Part shown: positions 18,475-27,271 of the stretch, in pieces
Position numbering within the stretch: position 1 is the first letter of the stretch
Layout: each line of letters starts with the position of its first letter
Source of the DNA: Prevotella sp. 10(H)
GTDB taxonomy: Bacteria > Bacteroidota > Bacteroidia > Bacteroidales > Dysgonomonadaceae
Assembly (NCBI RefSeq): GCF_000711235.1
Contig: NZ_JOMI01000009.1
Span: forward strand, 434,001 to 498,000
Reading direction: 5' to 3'
DNA length: 64,000 nucleotides
Notes under the pieces: model-generated
What the model was told of the DNA's origin: nothing
The model's database searches: none
What the model saw: only the letters and a program-made list of their open reading frames with translations
Translations under genes and position numbers: made by a program

Positions 18475-19923
18475 TTAACTATTAAAAATATTACGTACAA
18501 CTTCCCTGTCATCGAAATGATGTTTCACTCCTTTGACATCCTGATAGTCTTCATGACCCTTTCCGGCAATGAGAATTACATCTCCTTCTTTTGCCAGCGT
18601 ACATGCTGTCTTTATGGCCTGTTCGCGCTCTACGATCAGTAGTGTCTTTTTCATCTGCTGGCTATTGAGTCCGTCGGCCATGTCGTTGATAATGGCCTGT
18701 GGTTCTTCGAATCGCGGATTGTCGGATGTAAGTATCACCTGATCACTAAGGCGTACCGCTTCGCGAGCCATGATCGGGCGCTTTGTTTTGTCTCTGTTGC
18801 CACCGCAGCCTACAACTGTAATTACACGGCCGTTACCCTCCAATACTTCGTGAATTGCTTCCAGTACGTTGGTAAGGGCATCGGGGGTATGTGCGTAATC
18901 TACAATAGCTGTATAATTTTCCGATGAGCGAATTGTTTCGAAACGTCCCGATACCGGTTTCAATGTGCTGAGGATAAGCAACGCTTCATCGGGATCCTGT
19001 CCGAGAAGTACAGTTGCTCCATATACAGCCAGTAAATTATATACATTAAATACGCCTACAAACTGCACCTGTATTTCCTTACCGTTTATCTCGATAGCTG
19101 TTCCGTCGAAATGTTTCTCTATTATTTTAGCTTTGAAATCTGCCAGTGTCTTTACAGAATACGTACATTTTTTAGCTTTTGTATTCTGTAGCATTACCAG
19201 CCCGTTCTTATCATCGATATTGGTAAGGGCAAAGGCGGCTTCGGGCAGATCATCGAAGAACATCTTTTTTGCTTTCAGATATTCCGCCATTGTTTTATGA
19301 TAATCGAGATGATCTTGTGTGATATTGGTAAATATGCCTCCTTCGAATTTCAGCCCGCTGATACGTTTCTGATGAATAGCATGCGAACTTACCTCCATAA
19401 AGGCATAGTCGCAGCCTGCATCTACCATTTTTGCCAGCATATCGTTCAATGATAGGGGATCAGGGGTTGTATGCGTCGCATGGTATTCTTTACCGTCTAT
19501 ATAGTTGGCAACAGTGGACAATAATCCTACTTTATATCCCAAATGGCGGAACATTTCATACAGCAGAGTTGCCGTAGTCGTTTTGCCGTTTGTTCCGGTA
19601 ACGCCCACCAACTTTAGTTTTGAGGAAGGGTCGCCATACCAATGAGTAGCGATTTTTCCGGCAGCATCGGCACTGTCTTTTACCTTTATATATATAATAT
19701 TCTCTTTCGTATGAATGTCTTCTTCGTGAATGACAACTTTTGCACCCAGATCAAGCGCATTGTTTATATATTGGTGCCCGTCTACCTGCACACCTTTGAG
19801 GGCAATGAAAGCCGAACCTGCTATTGCCTTGCGGGAGTCGGTGAATATCCCTGTTACTTCTACGTTTTCGTCACCTTTTATTTCGACTACATCTATGCCT
19901 TTTAGTAAATCCTTTAGCTTCAT
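18475..19923 (-). CDS. murE: UDP-MurNAc-tripeptide synthetase MurE (meso-DAP adding type)
   Basis: 482 residues. Features are [18 protein letters not shown] (UDP-binding domain), ATP loop [42 protein letters not shown] and [10 protein letters not shown]. The amino-acid selector motif is [12 protein letters not shown] is the version associated with meso-diaminopimelate rather than lysine, which fits the Gram-negative envelope. It acts in the cytoplasm before MurF, whose gene is not in this cluster. Confidence 0.97.
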   Translation of the reverse strand: MKLKDLLKGIDVVEIKGDENVEVTGIFTDSRKAIAGSAFIALKGVQVDGHQYINNALDLGAKVVIHEEDIHTKENIIYIKVKDSADAAGKIATHWYGDPSSKLKLVGVTGTNGKTTTATLLYEMFRHLGYKVGLLSTVANYIDGKEYHATHTTPDPLSLNDMLAKMVDAGCDYAFMEVSSHAIHQKRISGLKFEGGIFTNITQDHLDYHKTMAEYLKAKKMFFDDLPEAAFALTNIDDKNGLVMLQNTKAKKCTYSVKTLADFKAKIIEKHFDGTAIEINGKEIQVQFVGVFNVYNLLAVYGATVLLGQDPDEALLILSTLKPVSGRFETIRSSENYTAIVDYAHTPDALTNVLEAIHEVLEGNGRVITVVGCGGNRDKTKRPIMAREAVRLSDQVILTSDNPRFEEPQAIINDMADGLNSQQMKKTLLIVEREQAIKTACTLAKEGDVILIAGKGHEDYQDVKGVKHHFDDREVVRNIFNS

Positions 19924-19935
19924 ATCTGTATCTTT

Positions 19936-22140
19936 TTAGTTTAATTCAATTGTTATTGCAGCACCTTTCGTTATTTTGCTTCCGGCCTGAATAGATTGCT
20001 TTCGCACTTTGCCGGCACCACTCAGGTTGACTTTCAGTCCGCTATTCTCTAACAGATAAATGGCATCGCGCGCACCCATACCTATTACATTCGGTACAAG
20101 CCCTTCTTTTGATATGCTTTCGAATAATGTGATGCCGCCGGTCACAGAATCGTTCTTTGCTTTTATCCATTCTGCTTTATCACCGGAGAATGTATATTGC
20201 TGGTTAAGCTTTTTCAGTACCAATTCGGTATTTTTCAAAGAGCCGCCTTTTACTGCAGGAATTAAAGAATGTACCGTATCTTTAGATGCATATACAGGCG
20301 TCGCCACCAGATGTTTTGTATATATTCCTTCGGCTATATTCTTAAATACGGCGCCCGGCATCAATCCTCCTGAGGGAGAGCCTACAGGCCTGCGAATTCC
20401 TACGAAACAGGTATATTTGGGTGCATCGGCAGGGAAATATCCGCAGAACGATACATAATAACCCTCATAGCCTCCGCGCGAAGCAATCATGGCCGTTCCT
20501 GTTTTTCCGGCAATAGGAAATAGCTTGGAATTCACGGCTTTACCCGTTCCTTTTGTAACTACTTCCCTCAATATTTCTTTTACCTGACTCAGTGTTCTTT
20601 CAGAACACAGCGACGGGTTGATTACTTCGGTTTCGAATTCCTGCTGGACTTTACCGTCTTTCAGGAAAGCCTTTGTAAGGAATGGCTTTATCATTTTTCC
20701 GTTATTGGCTATGCCGTTATAGAACATCAGCATATAAATAGGCGGTACCTGCGTTTCGTATCCGAAAGACATCCACGCCAAGGTTGTCTTCGACCATGGA
20801 TTGGCTTTGTCGTTAGGAAAACGTATCTGGGATGTTCCTTCTATCCCTTTCAACGGTACGTCCCATTCTATTTTCTTTGTCAATCCCAAGTCGTGAATAC
20901 GTTGTGCGTATTTCTGCGGGTTGTTTTCATAACCCTTAAGTATCATTTTGGATACGACGACGTTCGAAGAAATGGCCATCCCTTCGGTGATAGTCATATA
21001 TTGTTTGCGACCTCCCGTGCGCCAGTAGTGGTCGCGTACTACACGTCCTTTGTGCTCGAAGAGACCGTTGCCTACAAATAAGGAATCGCGCGGGGTGACT
21101 ACGCTGTCTTCGAGCGCTACCATCAACGACACTGTTTTGAATGTAGAACCCGGCTCCGACATATAAGAGAAAGCATTCGGGTTTCCTTCGGCATAAACTC
21201 CTTCCGACACTCTGTCGAGATTGGTAATGGCTTTTATTTCGCCTGTCGCTACTTCCATTACAATGGCTACGCCCGATTCTGCCCGGGTTTCCACTAATTT
21301 GTTATAGAGCGCTTTTTCGGACATATCCTGAATATCCACATCTAAAGAGGTTTTAATATCCCATCCGTCGATTGGTTCTTCCAGAACGACATCTATCCAT
21401 CGTCCCTGTACACGCTGGCGGGTTTTTAGTCCCGGCACGCCTTTTAGTATAGAATCATATTTCAATTCCAGACCGCTGGCTCCTCCTGCATCTATATCTT
21501 TATATATGGAACCTACTGTTCTTCCTGCCAGACGTCCGAACGGCTTCATACGCATAGTCTTCTCTTCGGTAAGCAATCCGCTGCGGTTGCTTCGTTGATT
21601 GAAGAAAGGGAAAGTGCGGAGTTCTTTCAGGTCTACATAATTTATATCGGGACGTATTATCCTTACATAGCGACTGCGGACTTTTACTTTTTTCTTTGAG
21701 CCGCTTTTCCTGTTTATTTCTATCTCATTGAGTTCCTTACGGCTCAGATCCCAGCCGTCGAGTATTATTTTTTTATATTGTGCTGCATTCCTGTCGGCGA
21801 ATTTCTTTGCCAATGCCTGCGAAAGGGGAGTGACATATTTCATCAATGTATCTTTCTTTATTCCTTCCGACATGAAGTCCATGTATACACCATACAAAGG
21901 CTCGCTAGTAGCAAGAAGGCGTCCGTCGTCGGCATAAATATTACCCCTGTTTGGACGTATTTCTCTGTCTTTCTTTACCGTTTCCAGTTTGCCCAGTTCG
22001 CGCCATACAGGCCCTTCGGCATACTTGATCTTAAAGATGCATACAATGATTCCTATGAAAATAAAGGACATGAGAAAAACGATCCAACCGTATCTGCTGA
22101 TCGCTGCCTTCTTCATTGTGCCTTCCGATTTCTTTGCCAT
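19936..22140 (-). CDS. ftsI: class B penicillin-binding protein (FtsI-type) with C-terminal PASTA domain
   Basis: 734 residues. One N-terminal membrane anchor (~18-38), a PBP dimer domain with RPNRGNIYADDGRLLA (~62-78), then the transpeptidase domain with the catalytic S332-TFK tetrad, S391-SN and K546-TGT. The last ~65 residues form a PASTA domain (VPNVIGMGARDAIYLLENSG). It cross-links septal peptidoglycan together with FtsW. The PASTA tail makes it longer than proteobacterial FtsI and is seen in many Bacteroidota homologues. Confidence 0.95.
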   Translation of the reverse strand: MAKKSEGTMKKAAISRYGWIVFLMSFIFIGIIVCIFKIKYAEGPVWRELGKLETVKKDREIRPNRGNIYADDGRLLATSEPLYGVYMDFMSEGIKKDTLMKYVTPLSQALAKKFADRNAAQYKKIILDGWDLSRKELNEIEINRKSGSKKKVKVRSRYVRIIRPDINYVDLKELRTFPFFNQRSNRSGLLTEEKTMRMKPFGRLAGRTVGSIYKDIDAGGASGLELKYDSILKGVPGLKTRQRVQGRWIDVVLEEPIDGWDIKTSLDVDIQDMSEKALYNKLVETRAESGVAIVMEVATGEIKAITNLDRVSEGVYAEGNPNAFSYMSEPGSTFKTVSLMVALEDSVVTPRDSLFVGNGLFEHKGRVVRDHYWRTGGRKQYMTITEGMAISSNVVVSKMILKGYENNPQKYAQRIHDLGLTKKIEWDVPLKGIEGTSQIRFPNDKANPWSKTTLAWMSFGYETQVPPIYMLMFYNGIANNGKMIKPFLTKAFLKDGKVQQEFETEVINPSLCSERTLSQVKEILREVVTKGTGKAVNSKLFPIAGKTGTAMIASRGGYEGYYVSFCGYFPADAPKYTCFVGIRRPVGSPSGGLMPGAVFKNIAEGIYTKHLVATPVYASKDTVHSLIPAVKGGSLKNTELVLKKLNQQYTFSGDKAEWIKAKNDSVTGGITLFESISKEGLVPNVIGMGARDAIYLLENSGLKVNLSGAGKVRKQSIQAGSKITKGAAITIELN

Positions 22141-22163
22141 ATCTCAATATACCTGTCGGGTAT

Positions 22164-22493
22164 TTACTTGTCTTTTATTTTATATATAGGTTCTTTAGTT
22201 TGTTCTATTTCCACGCCATTTTGCTGAACAAGTGCTTCCACTTTCGATTCGCGGCTGACACTCATCAGTTGCGAGGCTATCGTAAGCGATTCGAATTTTG
22301 CATCTTTCAGCTCATACTGCAGCGATTCTATCTTGGCTCTCTTCTCTATGCAGCTGTATCTGTTGCTGATATAAAGTACCAATATAATAAAGACGGTGAT
22401 GATGAACCGCGCATTTTTCCAGAAGAAGTCTTCGGTAAAAACCGTCCCTCCCAGAATATACATCACTTTCTTTTTTATATCTTTCGCTTTCAT
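22164..22493 (-). CDS. FtsL-like divisome protein
   Basis: 109 residues with one membrane segment (FIITVFIILVLYISNRYSC) and a periplasmic coiled coil (AKIESLQYELKDAKFESLTIASQLM). This is the FtsL layout, and it sits in the FtsL position between rsmH and the FtsI-type PBP. Sequence conservation in this family is low, so the identity rests on topology and location. It probably forms the FtsQLB scaffold with FtsQ. 15 bases separate it from rsmH. Confidence 0.8.
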   Translation of the reverse strand: MKAKDIKKKVMYILGGTVFTEDFFWKNARFIITVFIILVLYISNRYSCIEKRAKIESLQYELKDAKFESLTIASQLMSVSRESKVEALVQQNGVEIEQTKEPIYKIKDK

Positions 22494-22508
22494 TTTGGTC
22501 GTTGTTCG

Positions 22509-23420
22509 TTATATCTTTTCCGCAATTCTTAGTTTGGCGCTTCTTGAGCGTGGATTACGTTCTTCCTCTTCGCGAGTAGGAACTATCACTTTATTGTTTA
22601 CCAGCCTGAAAGGTGTTTCGAAATTGCCGAAAAAGTCTTTTTCTATTTTTCCTTCGAAATTCCCTGTTTTGAAAAAGTTCTTTACAAGCCTGTCTTCGAG
22701 TGAATGGTAAGTGATAACTACAAGGCGTCCTCCCGGTCTGAGTATATCCAGCGCCTGATCAAGCATCTCCTTAAGTGTTTCCATTTCTTCATTTACTTCT
22801 ATGCGGAGTGCCTGAAAAGCCTGTGCCAATACCTTTTTCTCTTTTTCGCCTCTGCCGACAAAGGTCGACAACGTATCGAGAAGATCGCTTATTTTTTTGT
22901 AAGGTTTCTCTTTTCTTGTTTTTACGATAACCGATGCAATGCGGCGCGATTGTTTTAGTTCGCCATACAGGTAGAATACGTTGGCGAGTTGTTCTTCGGT
23001 GTAATTATTCAGGATATAGGCTGCAGTTTTTCTGCCTTTTTGGTTCATGCGCATATCGAGGTCGCTATCTGTAAAACGGAAAGAAAACCCTCTTTCCTGA
23101 TCGTCGAAGTGATGTGAAGATACGCCCAGATCGGCTAATATAGCATCCACTTCTTCCACGCCGTGATACTTGATGAAGTTTTTCAGAAACCGGAAATTGC
23201 TCCGTATAAATGTGAACCTACTATCTTCCTGTATATTGTTTATTGCATCTTCATCCTGATCAAAGGCATACAAATGGCCACTCTTTCCCAGCCGGGACAA
23301 GATTTTTCTTGAGTGGCCTCCACCACCGAAAGTAACATCCACACAGATGCTGTCGGTGCGGATGTTCATACCATCTACACTTTCGTGAAGTAGTGCCGGT
23401 ATGTGATAAATATCAGCCAT
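22509..23420 (-). CDS. rsmH: 16S rRNA (cytosine(1402)-N4)-methyltransferase RsmH (MraW)
   Basis: 303 residues. SAM-binding motif VDVTFGGGGHSRKILSRLG, acidic ribose-binding FDQDEDAI, then ILADLGVSSHHFDDQERGFSFR, LDMRMNQ and the late ITYHSLEDRLVKNFF motif. It methylates C1402 of 16S rRNA. The start MADIYHIPALLHESVDGM is typical. It is separated from mraZ by two bases. Confidence 0.97.
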   Translation of the reverse strand: MADIYHIPALLHESVDGMNIRTDSICVDVTFGGGGHSRKILSRLGKSGHLYAFDQDEDAINNIQEDSRFTFIRSNFRFLKNFIKYHGVEEVDAILADLGVSSHHFDDQERGFSFRFTDSDLDMRMNQKGRKTAAYILNNYTEEQLANVFYLYGELKQSRRIASVIVKTRKEKPYKKISDLLDTLSTFVGRGEKEKKVLAQAFQALRIEVNEEMETLKEMLDQALDILRPGGRLVVITYHSLEDRLVKNFFKTGNFEGKIEKDFFGNFETPFRLVNNKVIVPTREEEERNPRSRSAKLRIAEKI

Positions 23421-23422
23421 GA

Positions 23423-23884
23423 TCAGTTGTTTTGTGAGTCCTTATTCATTAATGCCTGTATCCGGCTTGCGAAATCGTCGGCCGGCAGAAGCGATTTGTC
23501 CAGAGAACCGTTTACCCATATTTCTATTGTATTGTCTACTCCCAGAAATCGCACTTCGGATGTTATACCTATCATCTGGCAATATCTTTTCGAAATAAGT
23601 ATGCGTCCGCTACCGTCTATCTCCAGTTTTTCGGCATCTACCACGAACTGGCGCAGCAGAGCCTGCTCTTCCATATTCCACCTGCTCAGCCGTGAACGCA
23701 GTTCGGCCACCTCGTTATCCCATACTTCCACCGGATAAAGAACAAGGCAGTCCTGAAATATGTCTTTTCTGAGTATCAAAGTATTATGGGCAGAAGATTG
23801 TAGAATCTTCCTGAAAGCCGCCGGGACAAAAACTCTTCCTTTTGTATCGATCTTAGCTTCTATGTTACCCAAAAATTGCATCAT
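23423..23884 (-). CDS. mraZ: transcriptional regulator MraZ
   Basis: 153 residues from the ATG at 23884 (MMQFLGNIEAKIDTKGR). The open frame extends seven codons upstream, but the family begins at the FLGN motif. Two AbrB-like MraZ half-repeats are visible: AKIDTKGRVFVPAAFRKIL (~10-30) and LEIDGSGRILISKRY (~85-100). MraZ forms a ring and binds repeats upstream of its own operon. Candidate binding boxes lie about 60-80 bases upstream. Confidence 0.95.
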   Translation of the reverse strand: MMQFLGNIEAKIDTKGRVFVPAAFRKILQSSAHNTLILRKDIFQDCLVLYPVEVWDNEVAELRSRLSRWNMEEQALLRQFVVDAEKLEIDGSGRILISKRYCQMIGITSEVRFLGVDNTIEIWVNGSLDKSLLPADDFASRIQALMNKDSQNN

Positions 23885-23940
23885 TAACACTTTGAATTTT
23901 AACAATATACAATATATGACGTAAAGGTATGAAAATTATA

Positions 23941-23965
23941 CACTTCTCCCCACTTTTCCCCACTT
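23941..23965 (-). promoter_or_regulatory. MraZ-type operator: TGGGG boxes spaced by ten bases
   Basis: Reading the minus strand towards mraZ, TGGGG occurs at 23962-23958 and again at 23952-23948, each followed by a purine-rich AAAAG or AGAAG spacer, then a degenerate third TGTAT at 23942-23938. MraZ proteins bind TGGGN repeats spaced by five bases, so sequence, period and location agree. A TAATTTTC element just downstream could be the -7 box of the dcw promoter, which would place the boxes across the promoter. Confidence 0.8.
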
Positions 23966-24170
23966 AAATTTGAGCAAAAGTTTTCAACATTGCTATTGAA
24001 AAGTTATTAACAATGGTATAGTGCTGTAAATGTGTTGTTTGCGGATGTTTATTAACAGCTCGTTAACAAGTTGTAAACATCTTATTATCAGTGTTATGAA
24101 TGGCGGAATGAATTCATACGCCAAGCTATCGATAATAAATCCGATGCAAAATTAGATTTTTTTTACTCCC

Positions 24171-24189
24171 CTATCTATTATATAGATAG
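24171..24189. promoter_or_regulatory. short perfect palindrome upstream of the ABC operon promoter
   Basis: CTATCTAT and ATAGATAG form an 8-bp inverted repeat around a three-base centre, 45 bases upstream of the predicted -33 element. It could be a regulator site; AT-rich DNA makes chance occurrence possible. Confidence 0.35.
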
Positions 24190-24234
24190 AATTTTTCCAT
24201 GATAAATTTTTTTCAAAAATATATGATAATACTA

Positions 24235-24264
24235 TTGGATATTAAAAAATAATAAATAAATTTG
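24235..24264 (+). promoter_or_regulatory. Bacteroidota-type promoter of the ABC/GntR operon
   Basis: TTGG at 24235-24238 and a perfect TAAATTTG -7 element at 24257-24264, with 19 bases between TTG and the -7 box. This matches the Bacteroidota sigma factor consensus (TTTG/TTG, 19-21, TAnnTTTG). The predicted transcript starts near 24271, about 40 bases before the ATG. Confidence 0.72.
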
Positions 24265-24265
24265 C

Positions 24266-24287
24266 GTGTACTATTATACTATTACAC
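24266..24287. promoter_or_regulatory. imperfect palindrome at the transcription start, candidate GntR operator
   Basis: A 22-base element beginning GTGTA and ending TACAC, with nine of eleven mirrored positions paired. It begins two bases after the -7 box and covers the expected transcription start, a position where a bound repressor would block initiation. The operon's third gene encodes a small GntR regulator, so autoregulation is the simple reading. Inference only. Confidence 0.5.
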
Positions 24288-24310
24288 TGTTATAATTAAA
24301 TAATGATTAT

Positions 24311-25141
24311 ATGGTAACAATGCACAATGTGACCTTCGGGTACAAAAAGAAAGAAATATTCAGGGATTTTACTTTCTCGATAGAGAAAGGTAAGATATCG
24401 GGGTTATTAGGTAAGAACGGGGCGGGAAAGTCCACGATGCTTTACCTGATGACCGGTCTTCTGATGCCTCGCAGTGGCAAGGTAGAATATAAAGGAGAAG
24501 ATGTTTCAAAAAGAAAACCTTCTGTATTAAAAGATGTATTCATCGTACCGGAAGAATTCGATTTACCGTCAATACCATTGAAGAAGTATGTGGCACTTAA
24601 CCGTTCGTTCTATCCAAACTTTAGCGAGGAGCAACTGCGTACAAACCTCGACTGCTTCGATATGATCTACGATGTGAATTTATCCGCTCTATCGTTGGGA
24701 CAAAAAAAGAAAGTGTTTATGAGTTTTGCATTGGCTACGAATACATCTTTGTTAGTTATGGATGAGCCGACTAACGGGTTGGATATACCGGGTAAAAGCC
24801 AGTTCCGCAAGTTTATAGCTTCGGGCATGACGGACGAAAAGTCTATTTTGATATCAACACATCAGGTGCAGGATGTAGATAAGTTATTGGAACAAGTAAT
24901 TATTATAGATAACAATACTGTACTGATGGATGCATCGGTTTCTCATATATGCAGACGGTTGCGCTTTCTGGAAACTTCCAGCGAAAAGGTTATTGAGAAA
25001 GCAGTGTACGCTTCACCTTCGATACAGGGGTATAATGTTATTATGCAAAATGACGAAGACGAGGAAACTTCACTCAATCTGGAAACATTATTTAATGCAA
25101 CTCTCAGCAACAGGGATAAGATAACAGCAATATTACAATAA
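24311..25141 (+). CDS. ABC transporter ATP-binding protein
   Basis: 276 residues, one ATPase domain. Walker A GLLGKNGAGKST (~32-43), signature LSLGQKKKVFMSFALA, Walker B LLVMDEPTNGLD, and the switch histidine in STHQVQDVD. It pairs with the membrane protein encoded 11 bases downstream and belongs to the CcmA/YtrB-like exporter type. The C-terminal ~60 residues after the ATPase core are poorly conserved. The linked GntR regulator suggests induction by an envelope or small-molecule signal. Substrate unknown. Confidence 0.9.
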   Translation: MVTMHNVTFGYKKKEIFRDFTFSIEKGKISGLLGKNGAGKSTMLYLMTGLLMPRSGKVEYKGEDVSKRKPSVLKDVFIVPEEFDLPSIPLKKYVALNRSFYPNFSEEQLRTNLDCFDMIYDVNLSALSLGQKKKVFMSFALATNTSLLVMDEPTNGLDIPGKSQFRKFIASGMTDEKSILISTHQVQDVDKLLEQVIIIDNNTVLMDASVSHICRRLRFLETSSEKVIEKAVYASPSIQGYNVIMQNDEDEETSLNLETLFNATLSNRDKITAILQ

Positions 25142-25152
25142 ATCTGAATATT

Positions 25153-25989
25153 ATGAACGATACTTTCAATATAAAGCGTTTTTGCTTACTACTGCAAAAG
25201 GATATACAAGAGAGCTGGAAGAAATACATGATGCGTGTTCTTACAATATTTGGCGTGCTCGCCATTTTCCTTACGTGGGATTCTTATATGGCTCTAGGTC
25301 AGGCGGTGGAAAACGGAAGAATACCAGAATATCTTAACAGAGAATTATTAACATTTGTATCACTGTTCTTTTTCATATTCGGCTGCATCTCAGCGTCATT
25401 AAGCATGGAGCCTATCAATAGCAAGACAAAGCGTTTGTCTTACCTGATGAACCCGTCTTCTTCTTTCGAAAAGTTTTTTTCACGCTGGTTAATATTTACC
25501 ATAGGCTATATAGTGGCATATGTTGTTCTGTTTTTTATGGCCGATGCAGTACGGGTACTGATATGTTCTGTAATGTTTCCAAGTTTGGATGTCGCATTTA
25601 TCGATTTAAATAAATTAATCGGTGATAAGGATTACAATCATGTTTTTAATGATTCGTTGAAGTTTGCCCAACTTGTATGTGTCTTCTTTTTCTTCCAGTC
25701 ACTTTTCATTTTAGGATCGACGTTCTGGCCTAAGAATGCATTTATAAAATCATTTTCAGCAGGAACTATAGTATTTATAGCATTCCTTTTCATTTGCTGG
25801 ATCACAATTTCTATTGTATTTAAAGATGGAATGGAAGGCTTTGGAAATGCACTTAATAATGGTTCATTCCGCGGTAATAGCGGAGACAAAGAAAAGGGAG
25901 TAATGTATATCTTTGCGTTTTTCGCTCTGGTAAACTGGATTATAGCATTTTTCCGTTTCAAGGAATCGGAAGTAATTAAACGATGGTAG
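25153..25989 (+). CDS. ABC transporter membrane subunit
   Basis: 278 residues with about six hydrophobic segments (near 27-48, 68-88, 113-140, 172-195, 207-228 and 250-268). The first helix is preceded by a cytoplasmic KDIQESWKKYMMRVL stretch, typical of ABC-2-like permeases paired with a single ATPase. A short loop carries NSKTKRLSYLMNPSSSFEKFFSRW, a likely contact with the ATPase. It lies between the ATPase and GntR genes; the stop is three bases before the next ATG. Substrate not apparent. Confidence 0.78.
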   Translation: MNDTFNIKRFCLLLQKDIQESWKKYMMRVLTIFGVLAIFLTWDSYMALGQAVENGRIPEYLNRELLTFVSLFFFIFGCISASLSMEPINSKTKRLSYLMNPSSSFEKFFSRWLIFTIGYIVAYVVLFFMADAVRVLICSVMFPSLDVAFIDLNKLIGDKDYNHVFNDSLKFAQLVCVFFFFQSLFILGSTFWPKNAFIKSFSAGTIVFIAFLFICWITISIVFKDGMEGFGNALNNGSFRGNSGDKEKGVMYIFAFFALVNWIIAFFRFKESEVIKRW

Positions 25990-25992
25990 CTT

Positions 25993-26358
25993 ATGAATTT
26001 CAAAGAAAATAAGGCAATTTATCTGCAGATAGCCGACCGTATCTGCGATGAGATACTGCTGGATAGATATAAGGAAGACGAACGTATTCCTTCCGTGAGG
26101 GAATATGCGGTTATTGTGGAAGTCAACTTCAATACGGTAATGCGTACGTTCGATTACCTACAGTCGGTAGAAGTGATTTACAATAAGCGTGGTATCGGCT
26201 ACTTTGTGGCTCCGGATGCAAAAAAGCGGATACGTGGCATGCGAAAAGATGTTTTCCTGAAAGAAGAACTTGAAGCTTTTTTCAAGCAGTTGTATACGCT
26301 GAATATCCCGATAGAAGAAATCGTGGAAATGTATAAGGAATATAGTAAGAAACAATAA
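25993..26358 (+). CDS. short GntR-family regulator (YtrA-like)
   Basis: 121 residues. A winged helix-turn-helix fills residues ~5-75 (IYLQIADRICDEILLDRYKEDERIPSVREYA, then NTVMRTFDYLQSVEVIYNKRGIGYFV). There is no ligand-binding domain, only a ~45-residue helical tail for dimerisation. This is the YtrA subfamily layout, usually found inside ABC transporter operons that it represses. The palindrome over the promoter at 24266-24287 is a candidate target. Confidence 0.88.
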   Translation: MNFKENKAIYLQIADRICDEILLDRYKEDERIPSVREYAVIVEVNFNTVMRTFDYLQSVEVIYNKRGIGYFVAPDAKKRIRGMRKDVFLKEELEAFFKQLYTLNIPIEEIVEMYKEYSKKQ

Positions 26359-26370
26359 CAACAAGAATAT

Positions 26371-27204
26371 ATGAGACTTACCACTAAAATAGTATTGGGC
26401 ATTATAATAGCAGTGTTTGTGATTGCTATAAGCTACATATGTTATACCTCGCTGAACTATGATGAAAACATGAAGAGAGGTTTTTCTCTGGGTGAGGAAA
26501 TGGTAGAAATGGATGTACTTGCACAAGGTGCTGTGGAAATCCGTTCTGAGATTTTTTCGGAAGAATACCGCAAAAAACACGATATGTCTGATTTTTATAA
26601 ATGTTGCGACGGGAATATTGAAATCAAACAGTCGAATGATAAGGCACAGATAGGAAAGATATTTGTGCCGAAGAAATTAAAGGAATACGTCAGCTATTCT
26701 ACAGAAAATAAGAAGCTTATCATTGATGTGAAAATACAGAGCCTGATTGACGACCTTCAAGAGTCGGAAGAAAAAGAGAGTTACATTAATGATATGAATT
26801 TTATTGTATACGTTGACTCTCTGGTAAATGTATCGAGTAATATAACAGGCATAAGAGCTTCGGCAAAAGACTTAGATGCAAGAGAAATCAATCTGGATGT
26901 GACAGGAGCTGATCTTGAGATCATTAATTGTACTGCTGATATAGTTCGTCCTTTGATACGGAATTGGGGACGTTTTACGATGAAGGATAGTAAAACTGCG
27001 GCATTGGATATAGATCTCGATCATTTGCACAACTGGACTATAGATAAGTGTGATATCGATACGGAAAATCTTACCGGAAGCAGAGATTATTATATAAATC
27101 TTCCAAAATCGGAATGCAAAGTTATGAACTGGAATCCGAAGAACGAAAATGCTTCCGTAAGGGTAACACTAGGCTCGGATACAGCAAAAATTATGTTTCC
27201 ATAA
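26371..27204 (+). CDS. membrane-anchored exported protein of unknown function
   Basis: 277 residues. One N-terminal membrane segment (IVLGIIIAVFVIAISYICY), then a soluble part predicted outside the membrane. The second half is rich in regular short strands (INLDVTGADLEIINCTADIVRPLI, FTMKDSKTAALDIDLDHLHNWTIDKCDIDTENL), which suggests a beta-helix or stacked-strand fold such as that of DUF2807-like proteins; I do not recognise a family. It starts 12 bases after the GntR gene and ends the operon, so it probably works with the transporter. Confidence 0.7.
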   Translation: MRLTTKIVLGIIIAVFVIAISYICYTSLNYDENMKRGFSLGEEMVEMDVLAQGAVEIRSEIFSEEYRKKHDMSDFYKCCDGNIEIKQSNDKAQIGKIFVPKKLKEYVSYSTENKKLIIDVKIQSLIDDLQESEEKESYINDMNFIVYVDSLVNVSSNITGIRASAKDLDAREINLDVTGADLEIINCTADIVRPLIRNWGRFTMKDSKTAALDIDLDHLHNWTIDKCDIDTENLTGSRDYYINLPKSECKVMNWNPKNENASVRVTLGSDTAKIMFP

Positions 27205-27239
27205 AAAAGATTGTATAAAGAAGTTATTAGTTATTGAGT

Positions 27240-27265
27240 ATGAGGTTGCCGTGAGGCAGCCTCAT
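27240..27265. terminator. shared hairpin terminator
   Basis: An 11-bp stem (ATGAGGTTGCC with GGCAGCCTCAT, one G-T pair) with a GTGA loop, 35 bases after the membrane-anchored protein stop and just before the rpiA stop on the other strand. T-rich sequence follows on the + strand. Confidence 0.75.
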
Positions 27266-27271
27266 ATTGTT

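Larger units (their letters stand above)
23885..24310. other. divergent intergenic region between mraZ and the ABC operon
   Basis: About 426 bases with no open frame that looks coding. It carries the MraZ boxes near the mraZ side and the promoter and palindromes of the ABC operon near the other side. The centre (about 23990-24110) is AT-rich with several related TTATTAACA and GTTAACAAG words. I saw no consensus DnaA boxes, tRNA or riboswitch. Confidence 0.6.

Noticed and set aside
23990-24110. Replication origin in the AT-rich mraZ-ABC gap
   Set aside because: TTATTAACA-like words occur, but no consensus DnaA boxes (TTATCCACA) and no dnaA gene are seen.
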